From Kiritimatiellia bacterium (GTDB lineage Bacteria; Verrucomicrobiota; Kiritimatiellia; JAFGHX01), in assembly GCA_016929905.1 (NCBI GenBank), contig JAFGHX010000333.1, positions 20,968-84,967 of the forward strand: DNA of 64,000 bases. The letters are read 5' to 3'. Made by a program: the position numbers and the translations under genes. This document shows positions 52,401 through 60,678 of this stretch, piece by piece (position 1 is the first letter of the stretch; every line of letters begins with the position of its first letter). A model generated the notes under the pieces. It worked only from the letters and a program-made list of their open reading frames with translations. It was not told the DNA's origin and ran no database searches.

Positions 52401-55400
52401 TGTCGGAGAGGTCGAAGGCGTAGAGCCCGCCGTTGGGCAGCACGGCGGCGCCATCGCTGGAACTGAACACGATCGTGCCGGTGTAGCCGGTGTCGATGTC
52501 CCAGTTCCAGTCGACGGCGGCGACGCTGACGGACGTCCATTCGTTCGTCAGCAGCGGGTCGCGCACGCCCCAGAGCAGAAAATGCGTCGTCTCCGCCGCC
52601 CCGGGCGAGAGCACATCGGTCCCGTCTTCGTCCCACTTCTCCGGTTTCGATGCGTCTTCCACGCGGACGGTCTGGCAGCCGGCGCTCACGAACACGACGA
52701 GCGCGTCGAAGACTTTGACGCCCTGGTCGGCGGGGGTGAACGTGTAGTTGGTGAAGGCAAAGACGGCGGCCGGGTCGCTGGAGGTGAACACGACCGTACC
52801 GGTGTAGCCGGCGTCGATGTTGCCGGAACTGTCGTAGGCGGTGAGCTCGAGCGCCGTCCACTCGTCGATCACGCTGAACTTTGGCAGGTCCACCTCGAAC
52901 CAGCCCGGTCCCGTCCCGGTGGCGACCTCAATGTCGAACTGCCGGCCGAAGACGTTCGTGTCGGCCTGCAAACGGGCTTCCACCCAATGCGTGCCGGGCG
53001 TGTTGAGCTGGAGCTGGCCGAACAACTGGATGCGCCCGGCATCGGTGCCGCTCATGTGGACGGCCCCGGGCAGCATGGCGGCCGGGTCGCTGGAGTCGAA
53101 CTCGATCCAGCCCTCGAATTCCTGCACGGTGTGCTCGTACTCGTTGCGGGTTTCCACGATCACGTCGAGCCACTCGTTGGTGAGCGTCCAGAAGTTGACG
53201 CCTTCGACCACCAGGTGGGTCACGTTCGTGCTGGCGCCGTCGCCCTGGACGGTGATGCCGATGATGTCGTTGACAATGCCGGGGTCGGCATTGTCCTCGG
53301 CGCGCAGCCAGTGCTCGCCGATCGCGTTGAACTGCAGCGCGTCGCTGAACGTGTGCAACCCGGAATCGGCGGGCTGAAAATCGTACGCGCCGCCGTTGGG
53401 CAGGAGCGCCGCGCCGTCGCTGGAGGAAAAGACGACCGTGCCGGTGTAATCGGTGATCAACCGCCCGCCCCAATCGACGGCCGCCAGGGAGACGGACGCC
53501 CATTCCCCGGTCAGAATGGGGTCCGGCACGCCCCAGAGCCAATAGGTCTCGGCCTCTGTGCCGGTCCCGCCGAACACGACGATCCCGTGCTGATCGCCCC
53601 ACATGCCCGTGTCGACCGTGTCCATTACGTTGATCTGCCCGTGGCTGTGCGGTTCGGAGAAGGCCACGCCGGCCGCGAAAGTGTGCACGCCGTTGTCGCC
53701 GGGCGTGAACGTGTAGTCCGGCGGCAGCGTGGCGCCGGGGTCTATCGAGTCGAAGGTGATCGTCCCGACGTAGTCGGTCCAGACGTCGCTGCCGCGCCAC
53801 GCCTCGACGGTCACGGTTTCCCATGTGCCCGTCGTGGTCGGCGAACTGATGCCGTAGACTTCGAACCAGACGGGCGGCGGCACGGTGTCGATGTCGATCC
53901 GGGTCACTTCCGGCGAGAGGGCAGGCGAAAGCGAGTGCAGCTCGGCACGCCAGCGCAGATCGTTGCCGCTGCCGGGAAAGACGACCTGGACGCCGGGCCG
54001 CGCGAGCAACCAGGTCGCGCCGCCGTTGTTCGAGAGGTACCAGTCGATCGCGGTGTTGGGCGGGGCATTCACCATGGCGGCCAGCGTCGCGTTCGAGATC
54101 TCGCCGGACTCGGTGTCGACTTCCAGCGACGCGGCGGACCCGGCCGCCGTGTGGTGGAGCCGGCGCGAATAGACGGTGTTCGGCGCCCCTTCGTTTCCGG
54201 CTACGATGTCGGGCAGGCCGTCGCCGTCCAGATCGGCGACGGCGATGTCGCCCATGATGAAGCTGTCGTCCGCAACGTCGAGTCCCGGCTGAAAGGTGCC
54301 GTCGCCGTTGTTGAGGGCCAGCCGGTTGCGCTGCCCGTTGTTTCCCGCCACGATATCGATGTCGCCGTCGCGGTCGATATCTGCCAGGGCGAGCGCCCAG
54401 GTGTCGTTGGCGTCGGCGTTCACGTCCTGGCCGGCGGCGAAGGTGCCGTTCCCGTTGTTGAGGTACACGCGGTCCGGCCCCGCCAGGTTGCCGGCCACCA
54501 GATCCAGATCGCCGTCGCGATCGAGATCGGCCAGCGCGAGGGCCCACGTCTGGTTGGTGTCGGCCGCGACGTCGTAGCCCGTGACGCCGTTGAAGGGGGC
54601 CGTCGTGCCGTTGTTCAGGTAAATGCGGTTCGCCTCGCCGAGATTGCCGGCCGCCAGGTCCAGGTGGCCGTCCCCGTCCAGGTCGCCCAGCGCCACGGCG
54701 CACGTGGCATGCGCATCGGTGGTGATGTCGCCCGCCGCGGTATAGGTGCCGTCTCCGTTGCCCAGGTAGAGCCGGTTCGCCTCGTTGAAATTGCCGCTGA
54801 CCAGATCCGGGCAGCCGTCACCGTCCACGTCGCCCGCGCACAGATCGTAGGTGCTGCGCACATCGCCCGAGACGTCGCTGCCCACAGCCCCGCTGAACGG
54901 GTCGGCCGTGCCGTTGTTGAAATAGACACGGTTCACCGCGCCGTAGTTGCCCGCCGCCACGTCCAGGTCGCCGTCCCCGTCCAGATCGCAAAGAACGAGC
55001 CCGTACGTGTCGTGCACGTCCGCCGAAATCGGCAGCGCCGAGGCGTACTTCCCGCCCTCATCCCGAAGATACAGGAGATTGGTGGCGGCGCTTCCACGCT
55101 GGCCCGTGACCACGTCCAGATCGCCGTCCCCGTCCACGTCGCCCACGGCGATGGCGGAGGTCGTGAGCGAGTCCTGATCGATGTTCCCGGCGACAATTCC
55201 CCCGAAGGCGCAGCACGCGCCGGCGTTGCGGTACAGCCGGTTCGCTTGAAGCCGGTTGCCCGCCACCACGTCCGTCACGCCGTCGCCGTCCAGATCGGCC
55301 GAGCCGATGCAGGTCGTGTCCTCGGCCTCCGAGCCGACATCCGCGCCCGGGCCAAAAGTCCCGGATCCGGCGTTGGCATACACGCGGTTCCGGCTCCCGT

Positions 55401-57528
55401 AGTTGCCCGCAACGAAATCCAGACGGCCGTCGCCATCCAGATCGTCGAGCGCTACGGCTTCCGTCGAATCGGCATCCGCGGCAATGTCCACGCCGGCGCC
55501 GAACGTCCCGTCGCCGTTGCCGAGATACGCGCGGTTCACGGCTTCGTTGCCCACGACGACGTCCAGATGGCCGTCACCGTCGATGTCGCCCAGCGCGATG
55601 GCGCGCGAGTTGTCCGCGTCCGCGGCGATATCCGTTCCGCTCGCGAACGTGCCGTCCCCGTTGTTCAGATAGACGCGGTTCCGTTGCCCGGCCGTGTTGG
55701 CCACCACCACGTCGAGGTCGCCGTCCCGGTCGATGTCCCCCACGGCCAGGCCTTCGGTGTTGTCCGCGTCGGTCGCCAGGTCCGTACCGGCGGCGAACGT
55801 GGCGTCGCCGTTGTTGAGATAGACGCGGTTCGGCTGGCCGTAGTTCGCCTCGATCAGGTCCAGGTCGCCGTCCGAATCGATGTCCACCAGCGCCACACTC
55901 ATCGTGGCATTCGTGTCGGCGCTGATGTCCGTGCCGGCGGCAAAGGTCCCGTCGCCGTTGTTCGTGTACACGCGATTCGGCTGGTTCTCGTTGCCGGCCA
56001 CCAGGTCCGGATCGCCGTCCCGGTCCAGATCGCCAAGTGCCACGACATAGGTGTTCTGAGCGTCGGCCGTGATGTTCGAGCCGGCCGCGAACGTACCGTC
56101 CCCATTGTTCAAATACAACCGGTTGGGTTGCGCAAGGTTTCCGACGACCGCATCGATGTCCCCGTCGCGGTCCACGTCGCCCAGCGTGACGCCGAACGTG
56201 TCGTAGGCGTCCGCCGTGACAGCGACGCCCGTCACCCCGTCGAACGGGTTCGGGTTGGCCGGGTTGACATAGAGAAAGACACCCGCCGCATCCGTGCTCG
56301 TGACCAGATCCACGTCCCCGTCGCCGTCCATGTCCCCGAGCCCGATCTCTCGCGTGTCGTGCGCCGTGGCCGTGATCTCAGTCGCGGGAGAAAAGAGCGC
56401 GTCGCCCCGGTTGAGGTGCAGCTTGTTGGGTTCGACCTCGTCGCCCACGATCACGTCCAGGTCGCCGTCCCCGTCCACGTCGGCAAGTGCCAGGCCCGAC
56501 GAGTTGCAGGCGTCGGAGGAGAGATCGGTCCCGACCACACCGTTGAACGGGTCGGCCGTGCCGTTGTTCAGGTAGAAGCGGTTCGTCTGCAGGTTCCCGT
56601 TACCCACCACGACGTCCAGATCGGTGTCGCCGTCCAGATCGCCCACGGCAATGCTGATCGACCAGTCCGCGTCCGCGCTGATGTCCAGGCCCGTCACCCC
56701 GTTGAACGGGTCCAACGTGCCGTTGTTCAGGTAGAGACGGTTCGGCGAATTGGCCCTGGCGACAATCACATCCAGATTGCCGTCACCGTTCATGTCGCCC
56801 AGCGTCAACGCGCCGCCGCTGTCGGCCGCGATGTCCGTCCCCGCGGCAAATGTACCGTCACCGTTGCCCAGGTACAGCCGGTTAGGCCCCGTGTAGTTCG
56901 CCACGACCACGTCCGGATCGCCGTCCTTGTCCATGTCGCCAAGCGCAATCCCGGTCGTCCCGGCCGTGTCGCCGCTGTCCACGTCGTGGCCAAGCACCCC
57001 GTTGAACGGGTCCGCCGTGCCGTTGTTCAGATAGACACGGTCCGGCTCGCCGTAGTTGCCCGCCACCACGTCGAGGTCGCCGTCACCGTCCAGATCGCCT
57101 ACCGCGATCGCGCGCGTGTTGTTCGTGTCGACGCTTATGTCCAGCCCTGCGGCGAACGAGCCGTCATGGTTGTTCAGATAGAGCCGGTTCACCGTCCCGT
57201 TGTCGTTGCCCACCACGACATCGATATCGCCGTCGCCGTCCATGTCGCCCAGCGCGCAGGCCAGAGACGAATGCAGGTCGCTGGTGACGCTCGTCTTGAC
57301 CGTCCCCGCACCGAACGCCCCGAATTGCGCCCGACGCCGTGCCAGGGCCAGCCGCCGCTCGGTCGTCGACCAGTTCGCCGTCGTGTTGGTGGAGTCCATG
57401 AGCTGGGTGTCAAAGAAGTCTTCGGTGAAAGGAAGGCCGGGCGCGGCCGCCCTCACACAAAGGCCGGCCAACAAAGAGAAGGCAAGCACCGTCAGGATCG
57501 TCCGCCGCACTCTCGTCTCGTGTGCCAT
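43432..57528 (-). CDS. Giant secreted multidomain protein (FG-GAP, Ig-like, beta-helix, Calx-beta, FGE-like)
   Basis: A 4,698-residue secreted protein. A Sec signal peptide (about 1-29) is followed by 21 FG-GAP/VCBS repeats with DxDGDGxxD calcium loops (about 68-1125), eight Ig-like repeats (TGTVVFSSSDPAA type, about 1130-2040), and a right-handed beta-helix (about 2080-2475). Then come a Calx-beta domain (2480-2590), a ligand-binding-like domain (2593-2803), a fibronectin III domain (2963-3050) and a BNR-like stretch (3053-3443). A run of bacterial-repeat and PEGA-like modules (3443-4330) leads to an FGE/sulfatase-modifying-like domain (4360-4566). A DADADTLPDDWEQLYFG motif and a closing beta domain ending YRVKVYPSQ finish it. 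It is probably a calcium-stabilised adhesin or surface protein. The ATG at 57528 starts a clear signal peptide. Confidence 0.9.
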   Translation of the reverse strand: MAHETRVRRTILTVLAFSLLAGLCVRAAAPGLPFTEDFFDTQLMDSTNTTANWSTTERRLALARRRAQFGAFGAGTVKTSVTSDLHSSLACALGDMDGDGDIDVVVGNDNGTVNRLYLNNHDGSFAAGLDISVDTNNTRAIAVGDLDGDGDLDVVAGNYGEPDRVYLNNGTADPFNGVLGHDVDSGDTAGTTGIALGDMDKDGDPDVVVANYTGPNRLYLGNGDGTFAAGTDIAADSGGALTLGDMNGDGNLDVIVARANSPNRLYLNNGTLDPFNGVTGLDISADADWSISIAVGDLDGDTDLDVVVGNGNLQTNRFYLNNGTADPFNGVVGTDLSSDACNSSGLALADVDGDGDLDVIVGDEVEPNKLHLNRGDALFSPATEITATAHDTREIGLGDMDGDGDVDLVTSTDAAGVFLYVNPANPNPFDGVTGVAVTADAYDTFGVTLGDVDRDGDIDAVVGNLAQPNRLYLNNGDGTFAAGSNITADAQNTYVVALGDLDRDGDPDLVAGNENQPNRVYTNNGDGTFAAGTDISADTNATMSVALVDIDSDGDLDLIEANYGQPNRVYLNNGDATFAAGTDLATDADNTEGLAVGDIDRDGDLDVVVANTAGQRNRVYLNNGDGTFASGTDIAADADNSRAIALGDIDGDGHLDVVVGNEAVNRAYLGNGDGTFGAGVDIAADADSTEAVALDDLDGDGRLDFVAGNYGSRNRVYANAGSGTFGPGADVGSEAEDTTCIGSADLDGDGVTDVVAGNRLQANRLYRNAGACCAFGGIVAGNIDQDSLTTSAIAVGDVDGDGDLDVVTGQRGSAATNLLYLRDEGGKYASALPISADVHDTYGLVLCDLDGDGDLDVAAGNYGAVNRVYFNNGTADPFSGAVGSDVSGDVRSTYDLCAGDVDGDGCPDLVSGNFNEANRLYLGNGDGTYTAAGDITTDAHATCAVALGDLDGDGHLDLAAGNLGEANRIYLNNGTTAPFNGVTGYDVAADTNQTWALALADLDRDGDLDLVAGNLAGPDRVYLNNGNGTFAAGQDVNADANDTWALALADIDRDGDIDIVAGNNGQRNRLALNNGDGTFQPGLDVADDSFIMGDIAVADLDGDGLPDIVAGNEGAPNTVYSRRLHHTAAGSAASLEVDTESGEISNATLAAMVNAPPNTAIDWYLSNNGGATWLLARPGVQVVFPGSGNDLRWRAELHSLSPALSPEVTRIDIDTVPPPVWFEVYGISSPTTTGTWETVTVEAWRGSDVWTDYVGTITFDSIDPGATLPPDYTFTPGDNGVHTFAAGVAFSEPHSHGQINVMDTVDTGMWGDQHGIVVFGGTGTEAETYWLWGVPDPILTGEWASVSLAAVDWGGRLITDYTGTVVFSSSDGAALLPNGGAYDFQPADSGLHTFSDALQFNAIGEHWLRAEDNADPGIVNDIIGITVQGDGASTNVTHLVVEGVNFWTLTNEWLDVIVETRNEYEHTVQEFEGWIEFDSSDPAAMLPGAVHMSGTDAGRIQLFGQLQLNTPGTHWVEARLQADTNVFGRQFDIEVATGTGPGWFEVDLPKFSVIDEWTALELTAYDSSGNIDAGYTGTVVFTSSDPAAVFAFTNYTFTPADQGVKVFDALVVFVSAGCQTVRVEDASKPEKWDEDGTDVLSPGAAETTHFLLWGVRDPLLTNEWTSVSVAAVDWNWDIDTGYTGTIVFSSSDGAAVLPNGGLYAFDLSDNGVHTFSNELLFATIGEHWLRVEDQASPDINNELRNITVQGDGFSTNVTHFVVDGFSWTMTNEWGSIGIEARNEFEQVVSSFTGWVDFFSSDPAAVLPNAGAYCFTPDDAGWHWFNQALQFNTAGTHWFEARLAGDTNILGGFYDIEVSDGTGPPGFSIDLPKWALAGEWFTIAVTAETSGGKVDTHYTGTVTFASSDPGAELPPDYTFQPADQGVKVFSNAVRFANGGWQSIEVADVADPSRAGDEGVAVYMGGALVTTRFEVWCSASIVQSNTWYDCLVMALGDGGLVNTNHTAEVTFSSSDPAAAFGVNPFSAFVNGHAGLPNQVQWATPGNQTLHVALSADTNVWGECSVFVVGGGQTYYVRQSMGSDANAGLTPGSAWASITRAGQTAQGGDTVFVGRGDYPESAQILNSGAADLWLAFLADENGLYTGDAGDVRVRSGPDPAFVASNRAYVVLSGFEMNGEGAVGSCGLEVEGGDHWIVIGNEVDGYETGMRFRGVLGARVIGNELDECGMVGIQADLGSHLASIEENDIEWCGVGISVSMSTNVVVKRNSVRNADTGGIQLMGADGDIVRNDVCYNAGFGIRGESTGWAGRILRNLVFGNGEAGVLLSNADPGWTVVNNTCVDNGDGLRIEWTQGAVVRNNIFAFNLGAGIVVDSTSTAAWTHQYNCCFGNATNWADSAGAGAGSISADPLFADATPGQQDFHLQSTAGRWTHDGWTFDAALSPCIDAGDPADAYEYEPMPNGGRVNMGAYGNTWEASRNGYLVRFASTASMGSEAVASMDLLAWLNAVPTNTVTVDFVVTGGTAVNGTDYTPAAGTLTFSTGVDVLNLPIAILDDAGAENNETLDILLANPVDCGIGTPELHTYTILDDDRTFTAYNDLGWTNGQLDVNITWYTTDTGPDAPPAGNAGCLLDYPSGQLVPAAVTVSGGGWQWASVDTQGEDALAGTDADAVFGGVVDCLGLINYLNEPTNLTIACRGLNPALRYEVVLFGNRAMPAYTDRISMITISDVASFANWSTPGADFAGTTDDSVRISHGDNTANGYVARFTKIDPGPDGDLLLTVSDGGSAEPPKFYANALMLRATQATPQAMLVVEGSPARYGISFPYGYGTNRCEIGETLTNSVASPFGETNGTRYVCTGWTGTGDVPSPGTTNELVFTISAGSTLTWQWQTEYFLDTTAGANGSVDVADGWHAAGSGVSVSATPASNYCFAEWTGDVPGGSETANPLTLTMDQPRAITAAFAPAFAPGSEPGGLTATTLHTDRVDLAWLDNSTNETQFVIERSADAFNYAPAGYALADATGFSDPTPSPGHYYYYRVKATNAWGETGCSDPARGYCSPGTAQHFAGTWAGDVTAGLASTNLYGRAEMRFQPDGLPVIAYGYQNGGYNQVAVHVAWWDGTSWVGRGGSATETGLSGQYAQLGDYGPRLRLDANGNPHVAWMYNGTGFTDIYYSYWDGAAWRTVGSTNLVCSFTGNYNLMVMGLDSAGNPHIAWENPGSEIRLLKGSGANWVGVGGSDGPGGLSLSGSANHCEDIVIDPAGQIYVTYLDSSAGPWCTYMKYWNGAAWTGLGGSDSGTGLSPNQGYARIALAADGRPVLAWAEDTHIVCRAWDGAQWAGIGSDTNGTVFAGAGSCQVKGFFLTSDGDPVISWDEAFMGPYHVYCRKWDGIQWRDMGAPPVGETPFGFPVNSSLYACDMAADDKAGGLIRTFGPDAFQIVSLPRDRWDFTIAGNPAPHGVAAPHDYGTHSIPSGATLTHTVPSPADELAGTRYVCTGWTGTGDVPANGTSNTLEFTITTNSSVTWNWETEYFLDTTAGANGSVDVTDGWHASNTAVAVAATPIAGYHLENWTGAVPAGSETNNPLALTMDKPRAVTANFARDTGSITINVTPDTGSWTITSCPADYAGPTSGAGDLPATAAPSGSYTVEYGLLTGYSSPTPETATVWDATATPFTGAYLINTYTITASAGADGAITPAGAVPVTHGSATNFTIAPNANYHVADVTVDGLSVGAITYYEFVNVVTDRTIQATFAIDEYSLTVVSAHGTPAPGAGAHAYPWNTALACAVPDSPVTLGGTQYVCVGWTGLGNVPASGTTTNTPVFNLTQASTITWNWQTEYWLDTVAGANGTVDIGDAWHASGATVSINATPAAGYHFQQWTGSVPVGSETDNPLMLTMDMARTVTANFARDVGTITINVTPDSGSWTITSCPADYAGPASGTGDLASTAAPSGSYTVEYGAVTGYSSPAPETAAVSHGVATPFTGTYLINTYTITASAGANGTITPSGAVPITHGSSTNFVITANATYHIADVLVDGGSVGPTNAYTFANVGTNHAIAASFARDTGTITINVTPDTGSWAITSHPADYAGPTSGAGDLASTAAPSGSYTVQYGALTGYTKPGDQTQPVVDGQNTAFTGTYTIFTYTLSVASAHGTGTPAAGTHIYDYGTSLTCAIGGSPEIAGGTRYTCTGWTGTGNVPASGSGTTTPGFTLTQNSGITWNWQTAYYLDTTAGAHGSVNVGDGWYNAGAQETITATADSGYHFTQWTGDVPGGQQTSNPLTLTLDQARSVTANFAIDTGDLTVTIRPPAVNAAGAQWRVTSGPDTAWHASGETINIPGGAYTATFNMLSGWKAPADLSGVTVTNWTGAAYAACYMVRLPGGTYQMGYGPGEPGYTVTLSPFYIDPYEVSVREYRRFCQATGRTMPTQWWAGEELPVVNVNWTDANAYVGWAGKRLPTEAEWEYAARGGLRYAKYPCGNSINQSDANYGNSLGRTTNVGSYAANAYGLYDVGGNAWEWCADWYAETLQSGVTNPVGPPSGTDRVIRGGSWWTASMWLRCDERWYEWPTAAYDELGFRCAANAPAGPPDADADTLPDDWEQLYFGSPTAADGLADPDGDGSLNWQECVAGTDPTNAASYFAIFNFRRAGTQLIVEWLSLSGRVYDVESATNLPAGFTPLATGLGATPPTNAYSDGPAGMRFYRVKVYPSQ

Positions 57529-57679
57529 GGAATTGTCTGTCGCCGGTGGTTCAGCCCCCGCCTGGCGGGCCCGGGACACACCACACCTGGTCGCGTGGCG
57601 CATAGTCTACCGAAAGAGCAGGAACCATACCAAAATTCGGGTATCCGACGATGTCAGCCGGCAAAAAACCAAGGTATGC

Positions 57680-57707
57680 TACATATTGTGTGATTCTGCC
57701 TGTCGAA
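57680..57707 (-). promoter_or_regulatory. Possible promoter of the giant FG-GAP gene
   Basis: On the minus strand TTCGAC (57702-57707), a 16-base spacer and TATGTA (57680-57685) form a fair promoter about 150 bases before the ATG. The sequence CACACAATATGTA around the -10 resembles ACACAATATATA before the FecR gene. Confidence 0.35.
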
Positions 57708-57761
57708 AAGGAAGAACGCGGAGCGGGGTCTGGGCAGGTTGCCTCGTGAATGGGCATGGCG

Positions 57762-57787
57762 CCTCTCACTTTTTAGAATGTGAGAGG
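57762..57787. promoter_or_regulatory. CCTCTCAC/GTGAGAGG dyad, copy 1
   Basis: A perfect 8-bp inverted repeat around the 10-base centre TTTTTAGAAT, 234 bp upstream of the giant gene. A copy differing at three of 24 positions lies at 60594-60617 upstream of the FecR gene. The conserved centre argues for a protein-binding site rather than a simple hairpin. Confidence 0.55.
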
Positions 57788-57838
57788 GGCGGCCTGGGCC
57801 GGGGCAGAGGCCGCTCGCAGAGCGGCCCCGCAACATGC

Positions 57839-57887
57839 TTCCGCCTTCGCCGGGCCTTCCGCCTTCGCCGGGCCTTCGGCGGACAAG
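57839..57887. repeat. REP-like CCGCC/GGCCTTCGGCGG element, copy 2
   Basis: Two units of CCGCCTTCGCCGGGCCTTC are followed by CGGCGGACAAG, the same order as at 11133-11187. A separate hairpin GGCCGCTC/GAGCGGCC (57809-57827) lies just beside it. Both are downstream of the FecR gene. Confidence 0.7.
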
Positions 57888-57891
57888 TCCA

Positions 57892-57932
57892 GAAAAAAGA
57901 GGCGCCCCGGCCGCACGGCTGGGCCGGGACGC
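57892..57932 (-). terminator. Rho-independent terminator of the FecR gene
   Basis: On the minus strand an 11-bp stem (GCGTCCCGGCC paired with GGCCGGGGCGC) is followed by CTCTTTTTTCT. It lies about 30 bp after the FecR stop and separates it from the giant FG-GAP gene. The spacer 57529-57962 otherwise holds the REP-like elements, the dyad and the promoter listed here. Confidence 0.75.
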
Positions 57933-57962
57933 TCAATGTCGTATACGACTCGTATGAATCGA

Positions 57963-60323
<2,361 letters not shown>

Positions 60324-60544
60324 TTCCCGCCGCCCATGCTGCGTAAGGATTATGTCGCCACCTCGTTCTTGTCTCTTCGCGGAACTGGCGGAAACGCAGC
60401 GTTTTTCGTCAAGTCCCGCTGAAGCGGCAGTTAACTCGTTCACCTGGCCCGCCCCTATCGGGCCCTTTTAACTTCTATGAGCACAAATCGTACCAACGTC
60501 CTTTCGTTGATCCTACAACGGGGAAGATTTTTCGAAAAACCATA

Positions 60545-60573
60545 TATATTGTGTTTTTTTCGCATCCGGCCAA
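60545..60573 (-). promoter_or_regulatory. Possible promoter of the FecR gene
   Basis: On the minus strand TTGGCC (60568-60573), a 17-base spacer and AATATA (60545-60550), inside ACACAATATATA. A start near 60538 gives a leader of about 215 bases. The -10 is imperfect. Confidence 0.35.
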
Positions 60574-60593
60574 ATATTCTCACCGCCCAATTT

Positions 60594-60617
60594 CTCTCAT
60601 TTTTTAGAAAGTGAGAA
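60594..60617. promoter_or_regulatory. CTCTCA/GTGAGA dyad, copy 2
   Basis: An inverted repeat around TTTTTAGAAA, matching the dyad at 57762-57787 at 21 of 24 aligned positions. It lies 271 bp upstream of the FecR start and about 20 bp above the promoter candidate. Confidence 0.55.
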
Positions 60618-60678
60618 ATCAAAATGCAAAAAACAGGGAGGAGTTGAGCGTTCGAGGATTGAAGGATGCGAGAGGGGT

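Larger units (their letters stand above)
60324..60678. other. AT-rich leader region upstream of the FecR gene
   Basis: This 355-bp spacer is notably AT-rich against its neighbours and contains no gene. It carries a dyad (60594-60617), a promoter candidate (60545-60573) and A/T tracts near 60535-60560. It should serve the FecR gene and lies beyond the stop of the Calx-beta gene. Confidence 0.55.

Noticed and set aside
51841..57693. A 1,950-codon open frame on the plus strand opposite the FG-GAP giant
   Set aside because: It is the mirror frame of the DxDGDG-rich coding strand in GC-rich DNA. Its product is a monotonous Val/Ala/Arg-rich sequence with no domain, and the minus strand has clear domains and a signal peptide.
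57938..57949. Palindrome GTCGTATACGAC just after the FecR stop
   Set aside because: Perfect but short and isolated, with no second copy seen. The adjacent terminator explains the region well enough.
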